Of a DNA stretch of 64,000 nt, positions 12,294-24,200 are shown one piece after another. Under the pieces are notes generated by a model, which searched no databases, was not told where the DNA came from, and saw nothing but the letters and a program-made list of their open reading frames with translations. Origin of the DNA: Lepiota brunneoincarnata (Eukaryota > Basidiomycota > Agaricomycetes > Agaricales > Agaricaceae). Each line of letters opens with the position of its first letter. Within the stretch, counting starts at the first letter, position 1. The position numbers and the translations under genes were made by a program. The stretch lies in contig JAEBUN010000004.1 in the NCBI GenBank assembly GCA_023014365.1, forward strand, positions 2,356,001 through 2,420,000, read 5' to 3'.

Positions 12294-14711
12294 ATGATCA
12301 TCCAACGTCGGGAGAGGCTCCCAGAGACAGTGAAACCGGAAATGAAGGCGTCACTGGAGAAGTGCCTTCGACGAGAAGGCTGAGAACGTCGACTCTTCCA
12401 GTCATGGCTCTGTCGACTTTCGCCACGGTGATGAGGCTCTGAAGCTCATTGACGCGGAAAACGCAGTACAGTTCAGTGAAGAGTATAACCTTAAGCTCAG
12501 ACGGAAATTAGTTCGTATTCTCTATTGCGCGGCAGACGATGCTTAATCCGGTGCTATAGGATCTGCTCATCCCACCTATCTGCGCTTCTGTGTACTTCAG
12601 TCAATACTTGTAAGCCCTGGTCCTCCATGATTGGCTCTATGTCCTGAAGTACGTGTATAGAGACAAGACATCCATTAATTATGCTAGGTATGATGTTCGC
12701 GATTTCTCCTGCCGGGTACTAGAATGGTATCGCAGTGTGATGAACTTCCCGATAACGGGCCAGGTTGGTCGCACTCTCCGAGAACTCGAGCCCAGGCGTT
12801 TATGCTTATGACCATTTTATCCGAACTGTCCAGCATTACAACCTTGTCTCAATGGCATTCTACCTCGGTACGTCCCGGTTTTCGTCTCTCGGACCATACG
12901 CAATAATTTTATCTTGTAGGCTTTCTGTTCTGGGAGTTTCCAACCACATACATCTCACAGAAGCTACGCGTTGCCAAGTATCTTGGTATGGCTGAAAATA
13001 TAGCCTCCATGCATGGTATTCCTGACCATGGTATCTAGGGGTTAACATTGTTTTATGGGGTATAATCCTTATGCTCCACTCGGTCGCTGGTTCCTTTGGC
13101 TCCTTCTTTGTCCTACGCTTTTTGCTGGGTAAGTTTTTCAACTTAAGGGGAGAAAGGCCCAATGCTGAAGATGATAGGGATGTGCGAATCTTGCGTTGCG
13201 CCCATCCTCATCCTGATAATTTCTATGTTCTACAAGAAGAATGAACAAGTGAGATCCGCAGGAAGTGTTTTCTTTACGCTAATGTTGGATCCAGGCTAGT
13301 CGTATATCATGGTTCTATGTCATGGTCAGTTGCAACGAGCGAAACATTGACCCATTGCTTAATCGCGTAGAACGGTATCACCATGATTTTCGGAGGGTTC
13401 GTGGCATATGTGAGCGGCCAACCGGAATTAACCAACATCACCGGCTTACTGACATTGTCGAATTAAAGGGAGTATCGTTTTACGACGGTAGCAGAATCGC
13501 TCCCTGGAAGATCGTCTATGTCCTCCTTGGGGGCCTGGCCATTGTTGTTGGCATTTGCGTGCTCATCTGGCTTCCAGATTCTCCAGTTCACGCACGCTTC
13601 CTTACTCAAGAGGAGCGGATCGCTTCTCTTGAGCGGGTTCGTGATGACCAAGGTGGTACTCAGAACCAAGAGCTGAAGAAGGAGCAAATCAAAGAGGCAC
13701 TGTTGGATATTCGTACTTGGCTCATCGTCATCACTGCTTTGCTCAGTGGGTAGCCCTTATACTCAACCCCCGCAATTACGCTGATATGGTGACTAGCGAG
13801 CGTGCCCAATGGTGGCATCAGCAACTGTAAGTCGGGCGCGAGCGGATGGTGTCTTTTTTGAAGTTGACTCCTGCTGGCAGTCAGCAACTTAATCATCAAG
13901 AGCTTCGGCTATACGTATGCACTTGGCTGATTATGCACTTGAGGTGCATATTCTCATAAGATACCTTGTAGGACAAAGCAGACGCTTATCTTGTCAACGC
14001 CGGGAGGAGCGGTCGCAGCCGCAATGACGTTGTTTTGCGGCTGGTACTCGGACAAGAAGGTGCGCAAACTGGGCACAGGAGTCTGAGCTTCTGAGCGTTA
14101 TCTCTCGACAGAATGAAAGAATGGTGCCTGTTATCTTTGCCGTTCTGCCTACAATTTTGAGCGCGGGTAATGCGCCATTTTGGTTTTAACATGGCCTGGC
14201 TGGTTTACAACTTCTTGCTTTTTTTTTAGGTCTGCTTATTGGATTCAGTCATTCCGGGGAGAAAGGTGTACTTCTCTTCGGTGAGTAATCAACTCAACAG
14301 GGGGGCGTCAAGAAAGTGAACTAGTTGCCCTCAGCTATTTACCTTAGTGGCACATTCGGGAGCGCTCTTTCCACTGTCTACGCCTATAATGCCAGCAATA
14401 CGAGCGGACACACGAAGAAAAGCACAATTAATGCCATGACCCTTATAGCTTTCAGTGTTGGGAACATCATCGGAGCAGAGATATTCCAGCCTAAAGATGC
14501 CCCCGAGTACATCCCCGGAAAGATAGCAATCATGGTCCTCCTCTCGGTGCAGTTGATCGTCTCATTCCTCCTGCGTTGGATCAATCTGCGATTGAACAAG
14601 AAGAAACGCGCTGCGATCGAGGAACTGAAGAGGCGGCGTGGATGGACGGATGAGGACATTCAGAGGGAGAGGAATAAGCATGCGTTTGCCGACTTGACGG
14701 ACAAGGAGTGA
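12294..14711 (+). CDS. MFS transporter, anion:cation symporter family (allantoate/nicotinate permease type)
   Basis: Many short exons encode a 12-helix plasma-membrane transporter of the Dal5/Tna1 group, which import organic anions such as allantoate, nicotinate or dipeptides with protons. Visible landmarks in order: cytosolic N-terminus (NAVQFSEEYNLKLRRKL), TM1 (DLLIPPICASVYFSQYL), DKTSINYASV, TM2-3 (YNLVSMAFYLGFLFWEFPTT), ISQKLRVAKYLG, TM4-5 (GVNIVLWGIILMLHSVAGSF, FVLRFLLG), APWKIVYVLLGG and LIWLPDSPVHARFL before the central loop, then NGGISNFSNLIIKSFGY, LFCGWYSDKKNERM and AYNASNTSGHTKKSTINA. The basic tail ends FADLTDKE. The substrate cannot be assigned. The N-terminal exon is unsolved: the ATG at 12294 is out of frame with the downstream exon (..FDEKAENVDSSS) and I find no intron that repairs it, so the start is provisional. 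Confidence 0.88.
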
Positions 14712-14856
14712 GCTTTTTTTTCGGTCTGTGCAGTTGGTTCCATAGTTCTTATTTGTTCACAGGAACCCATATTTTGTGTATACGGCATGAGTTTACAAGG
14801 ATGAAACGAAGTATCATTATAGGCGGACAGTACACAACAAGTAGAAATACAAACTC

Positions 14857-15721
14857 TCAGTATTGTAGCCGGAACATGAACTGGAAGCTGTATTGTTTAG
14901 TGTCGGGATCCCAGTGTGACCAATTCCAGTAACCAGCATCGTCCGTCTCGTCCTCAATTTCGCGGGCGGGAATGCGGAAGGCAATGGTCTCATATGGTTC
15001 AGCAGCGACCTGCAGATTGTGAGGGAGACAGCCAAAGTTAGGCGGAAAGATACGCACGATAAGATATTGGTAAGCCTTGTTAGGTGGCTCCCGCTTCTGC
15101 TCCCAAGCGCTCATAAAGCGTCTCCGAGGTACGACCCCTGGCTTGATTTGCGGGAGATGTACCTGTACCATCATACCCTCTTTTCCGGTGTCCCTATCCC
15201 TGACTTTGGTGACGCGGTATCCAGGTCGGCCAATTTTCAGGAAGACTTTTCGTTGCACGTTGCTCTGGGCAGGTGCGATCATAAGTTGAGTTTCTTTTGC
15301 ATCACGGGCAGCACGTCGGGCAAGATTAGTCTGGTGTTTTTTCCCCTGCGTGTGCGCGAGGTATGATCCTTCGTTAGTGTGTAATGTCAAACATAGACGA
15401 CACTCGAGCGAGCCCAGGTGGTTGCGCAGGATATAGGGATCCTAGACAAGTCAGAGAATGAAAGCAAATAAAGGAGGATGCATGGGCATACTTTCGCAAG
15501 ATCGATAGTCTCCAAAGCTAGCTTCCTCAGACGTTCGCGTCTATCAACATTCGTCTCGGAGGCGCCAGCGACACCACCACCACCGAACTTTGAGCCCACA
15601 CGATTCTGCAACAACGTCAATACGTTTCTGGGTCTTGATTAGTGGCTACAGACCTGATAATCTAAACCAAGTAGTTAGTAAAAGAATTTTTGGGGTTTTG
15701 AACAAGAAGCAACGTACCCAT
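14857..15721 (-). CDS. PRP11: splicing factor 3A subunit 2 (SF3A66 / Prp11)
   Basis: SF3A2 is a core part of the U2 snRNP in the spliceosome and helps U2 bind the branch point. Five exons: 15718..15721, 15654..15661, 15492..15605, 15058..15441 and 14857..15009, total 220 residues. The first two exons, of 4 and 8 nt, encode MDYQ, matching the MDFQ/MDYQ start conserved in the family. Then come NRVGSKFGGGGVAG, the matrin-type zinc finger (LECRLCLTLHTNEGSYLAHT, QGKKHQTN), LARRAARDAKETQ, KIGRPGYRVTKVRD, the proline-bounded RRRFMSAWEQKREPPNKAYQ, and AAEPYETIAFRIPAREIED near the end. No Pro-rich C-terminal extension is present, as usual in fungi. Convergent with the MFS gene (145 bp apart) and divergent from RRP5 (146 bp between ATGs). 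Confidence 0.96.
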
Positions 15722-15867
15722 TATAAGTTGTCGATGAGCTGTTGAGAGCCTAAAAGTTCAGTCATAAGCATTCGTGCTGATGTAAGCAATGTATGGATCG
15801 AGATCCACTTGTCCGATCGTCACGACTGCAAAAAACCTGATTCCAAGCTCACTTGGCTCTTGCTCGT

Positions 15868-18800
15868 ATGGCCGCGCAAAAACGCACTCTTGACGGCGCC
15901 TCGTCGGATCGAAAAAACAAGAAGGCAAAGACCATTGGTAAACCAAAAGTGAAGGTTGAAAAGTCCAGCACTCTTGTAACGGATGAAGTCGATTTTCCTC
16001 GGGGAGGAGGCACTTCCTTTACGCCGCTAGAAGTTAAGACCATACGGGCAGAGGCAGTAAAGGAGGCAGATGAAGCGCTTTTTAAGGCATGAGTATTCGT
16101 TTTAGTAGAGCCAGTCGAAGAAGCTGAATCGGCTGTTTAGGAGGCTGCAGAAGGAGGGAAGAAAAAATCAAAAAAGTCTGCAAAACAGGATGTTGGGAAG
16201 TCTGTGGACAAAGGAGAGTCGATTCGGATCGAGCACTTGAATTACAAGGTACACTCTGGGCAGACACTCTACAATCATCTTATACTCATTCCAGCATTAG
16301 CGAGTCTTCGTCGGTATGAAGATACTCGGTCAAGTTGTCTCAATCATACCATTAGGCTTGATCATCTCTCTTCCGAATCAACTTTACGCTCATGTCCCGA
16401 TCACTCAAATATCTAGCCAGTTCACCGACGCTCTGGAGCACTTTGATGCCCAAGCAGGGGATCTGGACGGGGAAAAGTCTGACGAAGAAATCGAAAATAG
16501 TTCTCGCCTTCCAGACCTCTTCGAAATGTTCGAGATAGGCCAATATATACGAGGTGTGGTTACGGCTGTACACGCACCGGGCGTGAGTGATATGACTGGG
16601 GTTGGGAAGCTCAGGGATGACCTTGCGAGAGCGAGTAAACGAGTAGAGCTCAGTCTTGTGCCCGAGAAGGTCAATGTAGGTTTGCAAAAGGCTGATTTAA
16701 GGGACGGTTTGGTGGGTCATCTCCTCATTCGCTGATGGATCCCCATCTCATTTAACTTCATACAGACATTACAGGCAGCTGTGAAAAGCATAGAAGACCA
16801 CGGCTATAATCTTGATTTAGGCGTTTCAGACGTCTCTGGTTTTCTCCCATTCAGTGATATCAACGAAGAAGCCCCGAGACTTAATGTTGGCCAACTAGTT
16901 GATATCAGTATTTCCAAGGTCTCGAGTAATGGGCGTGTTTGCAAAGTTGGCATCGACAAAGAAAGGCAGGGAACGTCCCTTGTGAGTGGCTGCTCAAAGT
17001 TGTACGCCCATGCTTATGCTTTTGCTAGCTTTCCCAAATATCATCCGTCGATTCGGTCCTACCCGGAGCCCTTGTGCAGTGTTTGGTTACTACTGTGAAT
17101 CCAGATGGACTCAATCTCCAGGTTCTCGGATTCTTTGATGGGACAGTTGATTTATTCCACCTGCCTGCAGCTCCAGAGAGGTCGTTCAAAGTTGGCAAAA
17201 AAGTGAAGGCGAGGGTCCTTTACAACTACTCGATTTCACCACCCAAATTCGCTCTTTCTCTATCTGATCACGTTGTGCATCTTCGACCTCGCCTCGTCTC
17301 TTCTGGAGAGGCCACAAAGCAAATACAGGAAGCTTATCCTGTTGGGACCATACTTGATGCGGTGAAAGTGCTTCGAGTAGAGAAGGAGCGGGGCATCATT
17401 GTTGAGGTAGGGGATGGCCAGGAAGGGTTCATACACGTATGACTTGCAGTATTACCATCTCCATCCGACGTGCTGACCCCTGTCCAGATATCTCACCTCT
17501 CGGATGATCACGTACCCTCACTCAACGCCAGTGGTCCCTGGAAGCCTGGAACGATTCATCGTGCCCGTGTCACGGGCTACTTCGCATTTGATGGCTTGCT
17601 CCAGCTCTCTCTTAAACCATCGGTTCTGGAGCAAAAATATCTCCAGATAACAGATGTGGAGATAGGCGAAATCCTCAAGGGCACGATAAAAAAGCTGATG
17701 GATTCAGCCCTATTTGTAACACTCGCTGGCAATGTCGATGGTGTTGTGTGGCCGAACCATTACGCTGATATCACGCTCAAACACCCTGCAAAGCGATTCA
17801 AGCCTGGGACTAGCCTAAAGTGTCGGGTAAGTCACACGTGTTGTCCAATCTCGACCTTGTCCCGCTAAAATATACAGGTTCTCGTTGTTGATCCTGAAAG
17901 GAAACGCATATCTTTGACCGCTAAGAAGTCCTTGCTCGAGTCAAAGCTGCCTATTCTCTCAAGAATCGAAGACGTTCGTGCGGGAATCGTGACACATGGT
18001 GTGATCTTCAAGGTGTATGATAAGCACCTTCTTGTCGAGTTCTATAACAATTTGAAGGCCATCATTCCGCTGAAGGAAGTTAGGTATTGTCATCCAAGCA
18101 TTAAGTTCTAGTCAACATCTGATTAACACCCCTTTGCAGCGAAGTCCCTGTTAGCGATCTCGCGGAAGCTTTTCCCATCGGCAAAGTCGTTCAAGTCCGT
18201 ATTCTCACTGTGGAACCCGACCAAAAGCGTATTATAGCGAGTATTCGGCAGGCTGCTCCTACGTTCACTTCTGCCGTTACTGATGTCAGTGAGGTTGAAG
18301 TTGGCAATATTGTAGGAGGAGCTATTAGCGAAATTCATAAGGACAACGTGGTACTACTGCTGCAGCCCACGCGAGTCCGCGCGCTACTGTCGCTCAAGAA
18401 CTTGGCCAACCACAGAGGCGTCACTCTCCCAAACTTGCGCGCTGAGCTCAAGGTCGGCGAGAAACTCGGTGAACTCGTTGTTGTCACTAGGGCCCCGGAA
18501 AAGGGGCTCGTGATCGTGGCTAACGCGCCCAAGGCCAAGGCTGCTCTACCCAGCAGGAGTTCGTTGTCCATTGATACTATCACTGTCGGACAAGTAGTTG
18601 GCGGGCGCGTCACTCGGCATTCTCGGCATGGCACAGTGGTGAAGATCACCTCTCATATTGGTGGTATCATCCACCCAACAGACCTCTCTGATGACTTTAC
18701 CAATGGATTCGCTTACCCCCCTGTCGATTCGATCTTGAAAGCGGTAGTGGTGGACATAGATAAGGCGAAAAGACAGCTCGTTCTCTCAACGAGGCAGTCA

Positions 18801-20988
18801 AGATTCCATCCGGACCAGAGGAGCCAGATCGTTGACGGGGAGGTTAATGACGTCTCTGACCTGGCTGTTGGTGAAACAGTGCGGGGCTGTATCAAAAGCG
18901 TAGCTGAACACGGATTATTTGTCACCATCGGCCGGAGTATCGATGGTCGCGTGCAAATTCGTGAACTCTTTGATGAGGTTGGCGTGATATGCTTTCCGGG
19001 GAACAAGCTTCACTAATGTGTTTCTAGTTCATCAAGGACTGGAAACCTCGCTTCCAAACAAATCAGTTGGTCAAAGGTCGCATCCTTAGGTCAGGGTCGT
19101 TTTCTCGTAATTCCGAGGCGGAAATCTCAGACATCCACCCACAGCGTGGATAGCGAAAACAAAAAAGTTGAGCTAACCTTCCGGTCAGGGGATTTGACCA
19201 CTCGGGAGTCTCAAGCCAAACGTTTACCTTCCGAATCTCATGTGGGTGAGAAGGTCGACGGGATCGTTAAGAGGATCGAGGACTACGGCCTTTTCATTCA
19301 GATTGATGGTACTAAGCTCAGTGGCCTATGCCACAAATCAGAAGTACATTGTCATCTTCTCTCATTAAGAAGTCGGCCCGAGATGCTAATCCACTTTCTG
19401 TAGCTCTCGGATAATGAACGTGCTGATGTTAGTGTCGCCCTCAGAAATTTCCGCGAAGGAGACCGTGTAAAGGCTGTGATAATCAACATCGACAAGAAAC
19501 GGATCTCCTTGAGTCTCAAGCCTTCTCATTTCACTCAGGAGGAACTGGAAGGCGATGCTGACGAAGCCGATACTGATGTTGATGCTCGGGTACCAGGTCC
19601 TTTTGGTGTTGTCAGTGGGGATGCCTCGGAAGATAAAGATAAGAAACACAAGGGCGAAGGCGGGGAGATGCAATCGGCTGGGGAGGAATATGAAGAGGAT
19701 GATAGTGATGATGATGATGATGATGATGATGCAATGGAGGTTGATGGAAACGCCGCTATCCAACTATTTCAAGATGCTGAGGCATCCGACGAAACCACCA
19801 CCATCCCGATATCTGCCCCCGCCTTATCGCTGGGTGGTGGATTCAAGTGGTATGGGGTTGGTCAGTCTCAGGAGGCAGGTGAGGTCGAAGAATCGTCAGA
19901 GAGCGAAAGTGGGAGTGATGGTGAAGAACGCACCCATAAGCAGAAGAAAAAAAAGCGCAAGGAGATCGAGCAAGATCTAACAGCAGAATTGCATACCCAA
20001 ACCCCCGAATCCAATGCCGACTTCGAGCGTGTACTCCTGGGCTCTCCCAACTCGTCATACGTCTGGATCCAATATATGTCTTTCCAGCTCCAGCTTTCCG
20101 AAATCGATAAAGCCCGCGAGACTGGTCGGAGGGCCATCAAGTCGATCAACTTCCGCGAGGAACAGGAACGTCTAAATGTCTGGATCGCATTACTCAACCT
20201 CGAAAATATCTATGGCACGGAAGAATCTCTGGATGCCGTGTTCAAAGAAGCCGCCCGTGCCAACGATTCCAAGACCGTCTACCTGCGCCTTGCGTCCATC
20301 TTTGATCAGTCCGGCAAACGCGACAAAGCGATTGAGCAGTACCAAAAATCCTGCAAGAAATTTGGACACAGCTCTAAAGTTTGGACGCTGTTCGCCGAAT
20401 TTTACCTCAAACATGGCGGTGTTGAGGAGGCTAGGAAACTACTTCCTCGTAGTTTCCAGAGCCTAAACAAACGTAAACGTACATCCACTCTCCTTATTTA
20501 TTCCGGGTTTGTTATGATTCAATTCATACTTAGATATCAAGACGGCATCCAAATTCGCCCAGTTAGAGTACAAGCACAGTGACCCAGAGCGCGGTAAGAC
20601 GATCTTCGAGGGCATCATTGACTCGCATTCCAAGCGATGGGACATCTGGCTGGTTTATATTGATATGGAAGCTGGTCAGAAGAACATTCAGAGCATCAGG
20701 TACTCTTTTTATGTATCCTTTTATTAAACACTCAGCTCACCGGATGCTGATAGGAATCTCTTTGATCGTGTTCTTGCACTCAAAATGACTAGCCACAAAG
20801 CCAAGTGAGTCTCATCAAGGGATACATATATAAGGAGAAAGAGGGTTCTAAGGACAAATTTTTGTCGTTACAGATCATTTTTCAAGAAGTGGCTTGAGCT
20901 GGAGCGCAGGATAGGTGACGAAGAGGGGGCAGATACAGTCAAGCAGAAAGCTGTCGAGTGGACTCAAAGAGCGGCGAATGCGTTGTGA
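15868..20988 (+). CDS. RRP5: rRNA biogenesis protein RRP5
   Basis: RRP5 is a large nucleolar RNA-binding protein needed for cuts at A0-A3, so for both ribosomal subunits. The start (MAAQKRTLDGASSDRKNKKA) leads to the conserved DFPRGGGTSFTPLEVK. About ten S1 RNA-binding repeats follow, for example VGMKILGQVVSIIPLG, VGQVVGGRVTRHSRHGT, VGETVRGCIKSVAEHGLFV and VGEKVDGIVKRIEDYGLFIQ. An acidic linker (EEDDSDDDDDDDD) and a basic stretch (HKQKKKKRKEIEQD) come next, then HAT/TPR repeats (NADFERVLLGSPNSSYVWIQ, KARETGRRAIKSINF, DKAIEQYQKSCKKFG, VWTLFAEFYLKHGG), ending WLELERRIGDEEGADTVKQK. There are at least eleven introns. The first runs 16087..16140 and appears to have a GC donor (see findings). Confidence 0.95.
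16087..16140 (+). other. probable GC-AG intron 1 of RRP5
   Basis: AAG|GCATGAGT .. CTGAAT .. TGTTTAG|GAG keeps the conserved ALFK end of the first block and stays in phase 0. Reading through meets an in-frame TGA. A GT donor exists at 16057 but would remove ten residues that look conserved. Confidence 0.55.
19705..19732 (+). repeat. GAT trinucleotide run coding an aspartate tract
   Basis: A nearly pure GAT array inside RRP5 encodes about ten Asp. It lies in the acidic linker between the S1 and HAT halves, where length change should be tolerated. Confidence 0.8.
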
Positions 20989-21251
20989 TAATAATTATAG
21001 TGAGAATCAGTTAATAACAACAGCTCTGGGGGCTGCTTTTTATAAAGAGCGAAAATATTTGTAAGATGGGAAAATGATGGTTGATGACACCAGGCAGAGC
21101 ATAGAAGAAATTAAACGTTGGGAAGGGTGAGGCAATCCAAGTAAATGAATGGGACAAAGTGGGAGGGATCACTCGAAGGGTATAAACAAAAAATAGATGC
21201 ATAGATCAGCAAGACCGGGGTGCAGGAGAAGGAAGTGTGGAGGGCGCAGTG

Positions 21252-24200
21252 CTATGACCGCGGCGATCTCGTTCTGTCCGGTATGATGATAGTTGGGTCA
21301 GAATCAAAGTCGCTTATGCGCCGTCTGTGACTCATCGAGCTTGCCGCCAACTGCCGCTGCCAGTCGTCCAACTCGCTCGAGAGGTGCTCAAACGCCAGAG
21401 CGTTCTCGGAACTTGATGTGCTTGTTCGTTGACCGGATATTCCGGAGATGGGCCTGTTACCGAAATCTGGGCGGTCGACCTCAAGTAGGATCTCGATCTT
21501 ACGTGATAGTTGTTCGTTTTCTCTCCGCAGATCAGAATTATCGTTATTGAGTTTCTCCAGTAGCGTCTCGCTGTGTCCACCACGGGCAATAATGAGTGAT
21601 TCCTTGAGTCTCTCAACATCATGCTGAAGCTCTTCGGCTTGAGCAAGGCGGTCATCGGATTCTCGTTGTGAGGCGAGAAGTTTATCACGGAGGAGATCAA
21701 TGTCTTTCTCCAAGGCCTCGATCCGTGCGCGCATGTCCTTGTTCTCGGTGCGCAAATGCTGGACTTGTCGCTGAGCCTCAATGAGTTGCCGTGAGAGTTC
21801 ATCCTCAGAGGGGGTTGAACGGCCGTTGACGTTCCGTATCGGCCTACCACTCCTTGCAGCGTCAAGATCAGTTTGCAGCTGCGTGTTGACGTTCTTCTGC
21901 TTCGTAAGCTCTTCACGCATCTTTCTCATCATCTTTTCGGTCCCCCTTGGGAAAATGTCAGTATCAAGTAGACTGATTGTACGCTATCCGAAAACTTACT
22001 TGACATAATGGACGGCAAGTCGGTAATCCTCCTCCATCTGTCTAATCTGGGCGACATGATTTTGCTCTGCCTCGGTCAACTTGCGCTCAAGTTCTTGGAC
22101 GCGAGCATCTGGATCAAGTTCGTTGCTCCCAATCCTCGAACTCTGCGTTGACCGCACATGGTCAAGCTGACTGGTCAACTCGTTCACTTGAGCCTCCGCA
22201 TCCCTCGTCCTCCTCAATACCTGAGCCAGCTCTCGTTCTGCATTCTCGTGCAACCGTGTCCTCTCAGCGAGCTTGTTCTCCAGCTCGGTAACGACGGGTG
22301 AGGGTGTCGCGAGCGCCCTTGATGAGGATGATCGCATGTCATCTTCGTCAATGCTGATCCCGCTGTCTGTGAGGTAGTTTCTGAGCATGGCGAGTTTGAT
22401 ACTCGCGTCTTTTGCTTCCTTGTTCTTCTCCTGCAACAGCATCTCACGATCCGAGACGTCTTTGCGGAATTTACCAGCATCTGCCAGTACGCCTGACAAC
22501 TGTCCGCGGAGGCTGACAATTTGCGTTCTCAATAACGCCTGTTCATTCCTCTGCTCCAACATATGTCTCTTCTCCTCTTCTAGCTGATTCTGTGCCACAT
22601 CTGCCCTAGCGTCAGCTTCTCTTAATCTCAACCTCAGACTCTGCGCCTCAGCCTCCAGAGCCTGCACCTTATCAGAATATCCACGCAAGAACCTATCCTC
22701 GTCCGTCTTCAAGTCCCGATGTGTATCCAACAACTGTCCAAGGCTTCCAGTCGTCAACGCTCTCAGGGCGTCAGCCTCCTCGCGCGACTTGGCCCATGAA
22801 GTTTCCACATCCGTCAAGCGGGCACGCGCAGTTTCAGCCTCAGTTGTCAACGTCTCTACTTCACCCCTCATCTCCGCCAGATTCGTCTCAAGAGTATGAA
22901 TCTGCTCTCGTGCGCGTTGGTATTGTATATCCACCTCGTCCGCGCGTGCCGAAGCCGCCTGCAATGCAACCCGTGCTTGATCCAGGGCTCTGATGTGTTG
23001 GTCCCGTGTCCGCGTGAGTTCATCGACCTGCGATCCGAGTGTCACCTCGTCTGCCTCCCGCTGTTCCAATAGTGAGCTCTGGGACACTAGGCGATCCGCT
23101 TGGTCGCGGACCTTCAACTCTTGAGCCTTATACTTTTCCTGGAGCCCTGTATATGCCTGCAAAGTCCGTTTATGAACTTCATCCACCATCTCCGCGCGTT
23201 TGAGCGCGTCCTCGACTCGGATTTCGGCTTGTTGGAAGAGCGTCGTCTGAAGAGCCAGAGAATCATTGAGCTCGCCGATCTTGCGATCTTGTGTCCATCG
23301 CTCGCTCATGAGGCTCGTCATGCTTTGTTCGAGATATGTGATACGATCGCGCTCTATCCGTGAAATATCTGCTTCGTTGTTTGCCTCAAGGGCGGCGAGT
23401 TTGGCACGATAGTGGGCTGCTTCTTGTGTTGCACTTATCCTGACTCGTTCAGCCTCCGCTACCTGCTCTGAGACTTGCTTAGCCTGCTCCGCCATAGCAG
23501 CCTGTGAAAATTTTGAGGTCCACTCCTTGGTGCCGGAAATAAGAGATTCATTTACCTGCATCTCCGCTCTGAACTGCTTGAACTTGAATAGCAGTTCAGC
23601 ACGATCGGCATCTCCACTTGCATCAAGTGCGTTATTTAGTGGGAGATCTGGGATCTCCTGCCGGTCGGCCAACACATAACCCGCCTTTGTAGCCTTCACC
23701 AAAGCCTCCTTCATCCACGACATCTGCCTCTTGAGACTATCTAACTCGGCGTCCTTCGCCTTCAAGTCCTTCAGGAGGTCAGCAGCGACGTTGCTCACAG
23801 ATCCATTGCCACCAGATCGCGACGACTGGTGAAATACACCATTCAAGGCGGGGGAGCTATTTTGCGAGCCTCCTCGTGGCCCAGAGCGATCCACAACAGG
23901 TGAGGCACGGCCAGTGGCAGGGGAAACGCGTCCAGTAACAACGGGGGATGAGCGGCCTGGAATACCGTTAATGGCCATGGAAACGCCGACCATGTTGGGT
24001 TGTCTCGAGTCGTGCATTGTACCATTAGGTGAAACAGTGCGGGCGACAACGCCGCCTGGTGGAACAGGGCTCATAGTGCGCTGTTGTGGACGGGATTGTT
24101 GATTAGGGGATATGGCTCGCTCGCGTTGCGAGTGGGAATCCGAGGTGCCCGCATCCAAACCATCATCGGTTCCCACCACATCGTGGTCCTCTCGCCGGGG

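Noticed and set aside
19705..19732. GAT run as a possible frameshift hotspot breaking RRP5
   Set aside because: The frame stays open on both sides and the downstream HAT repeats are in the same frame, so the tract is simply coding.
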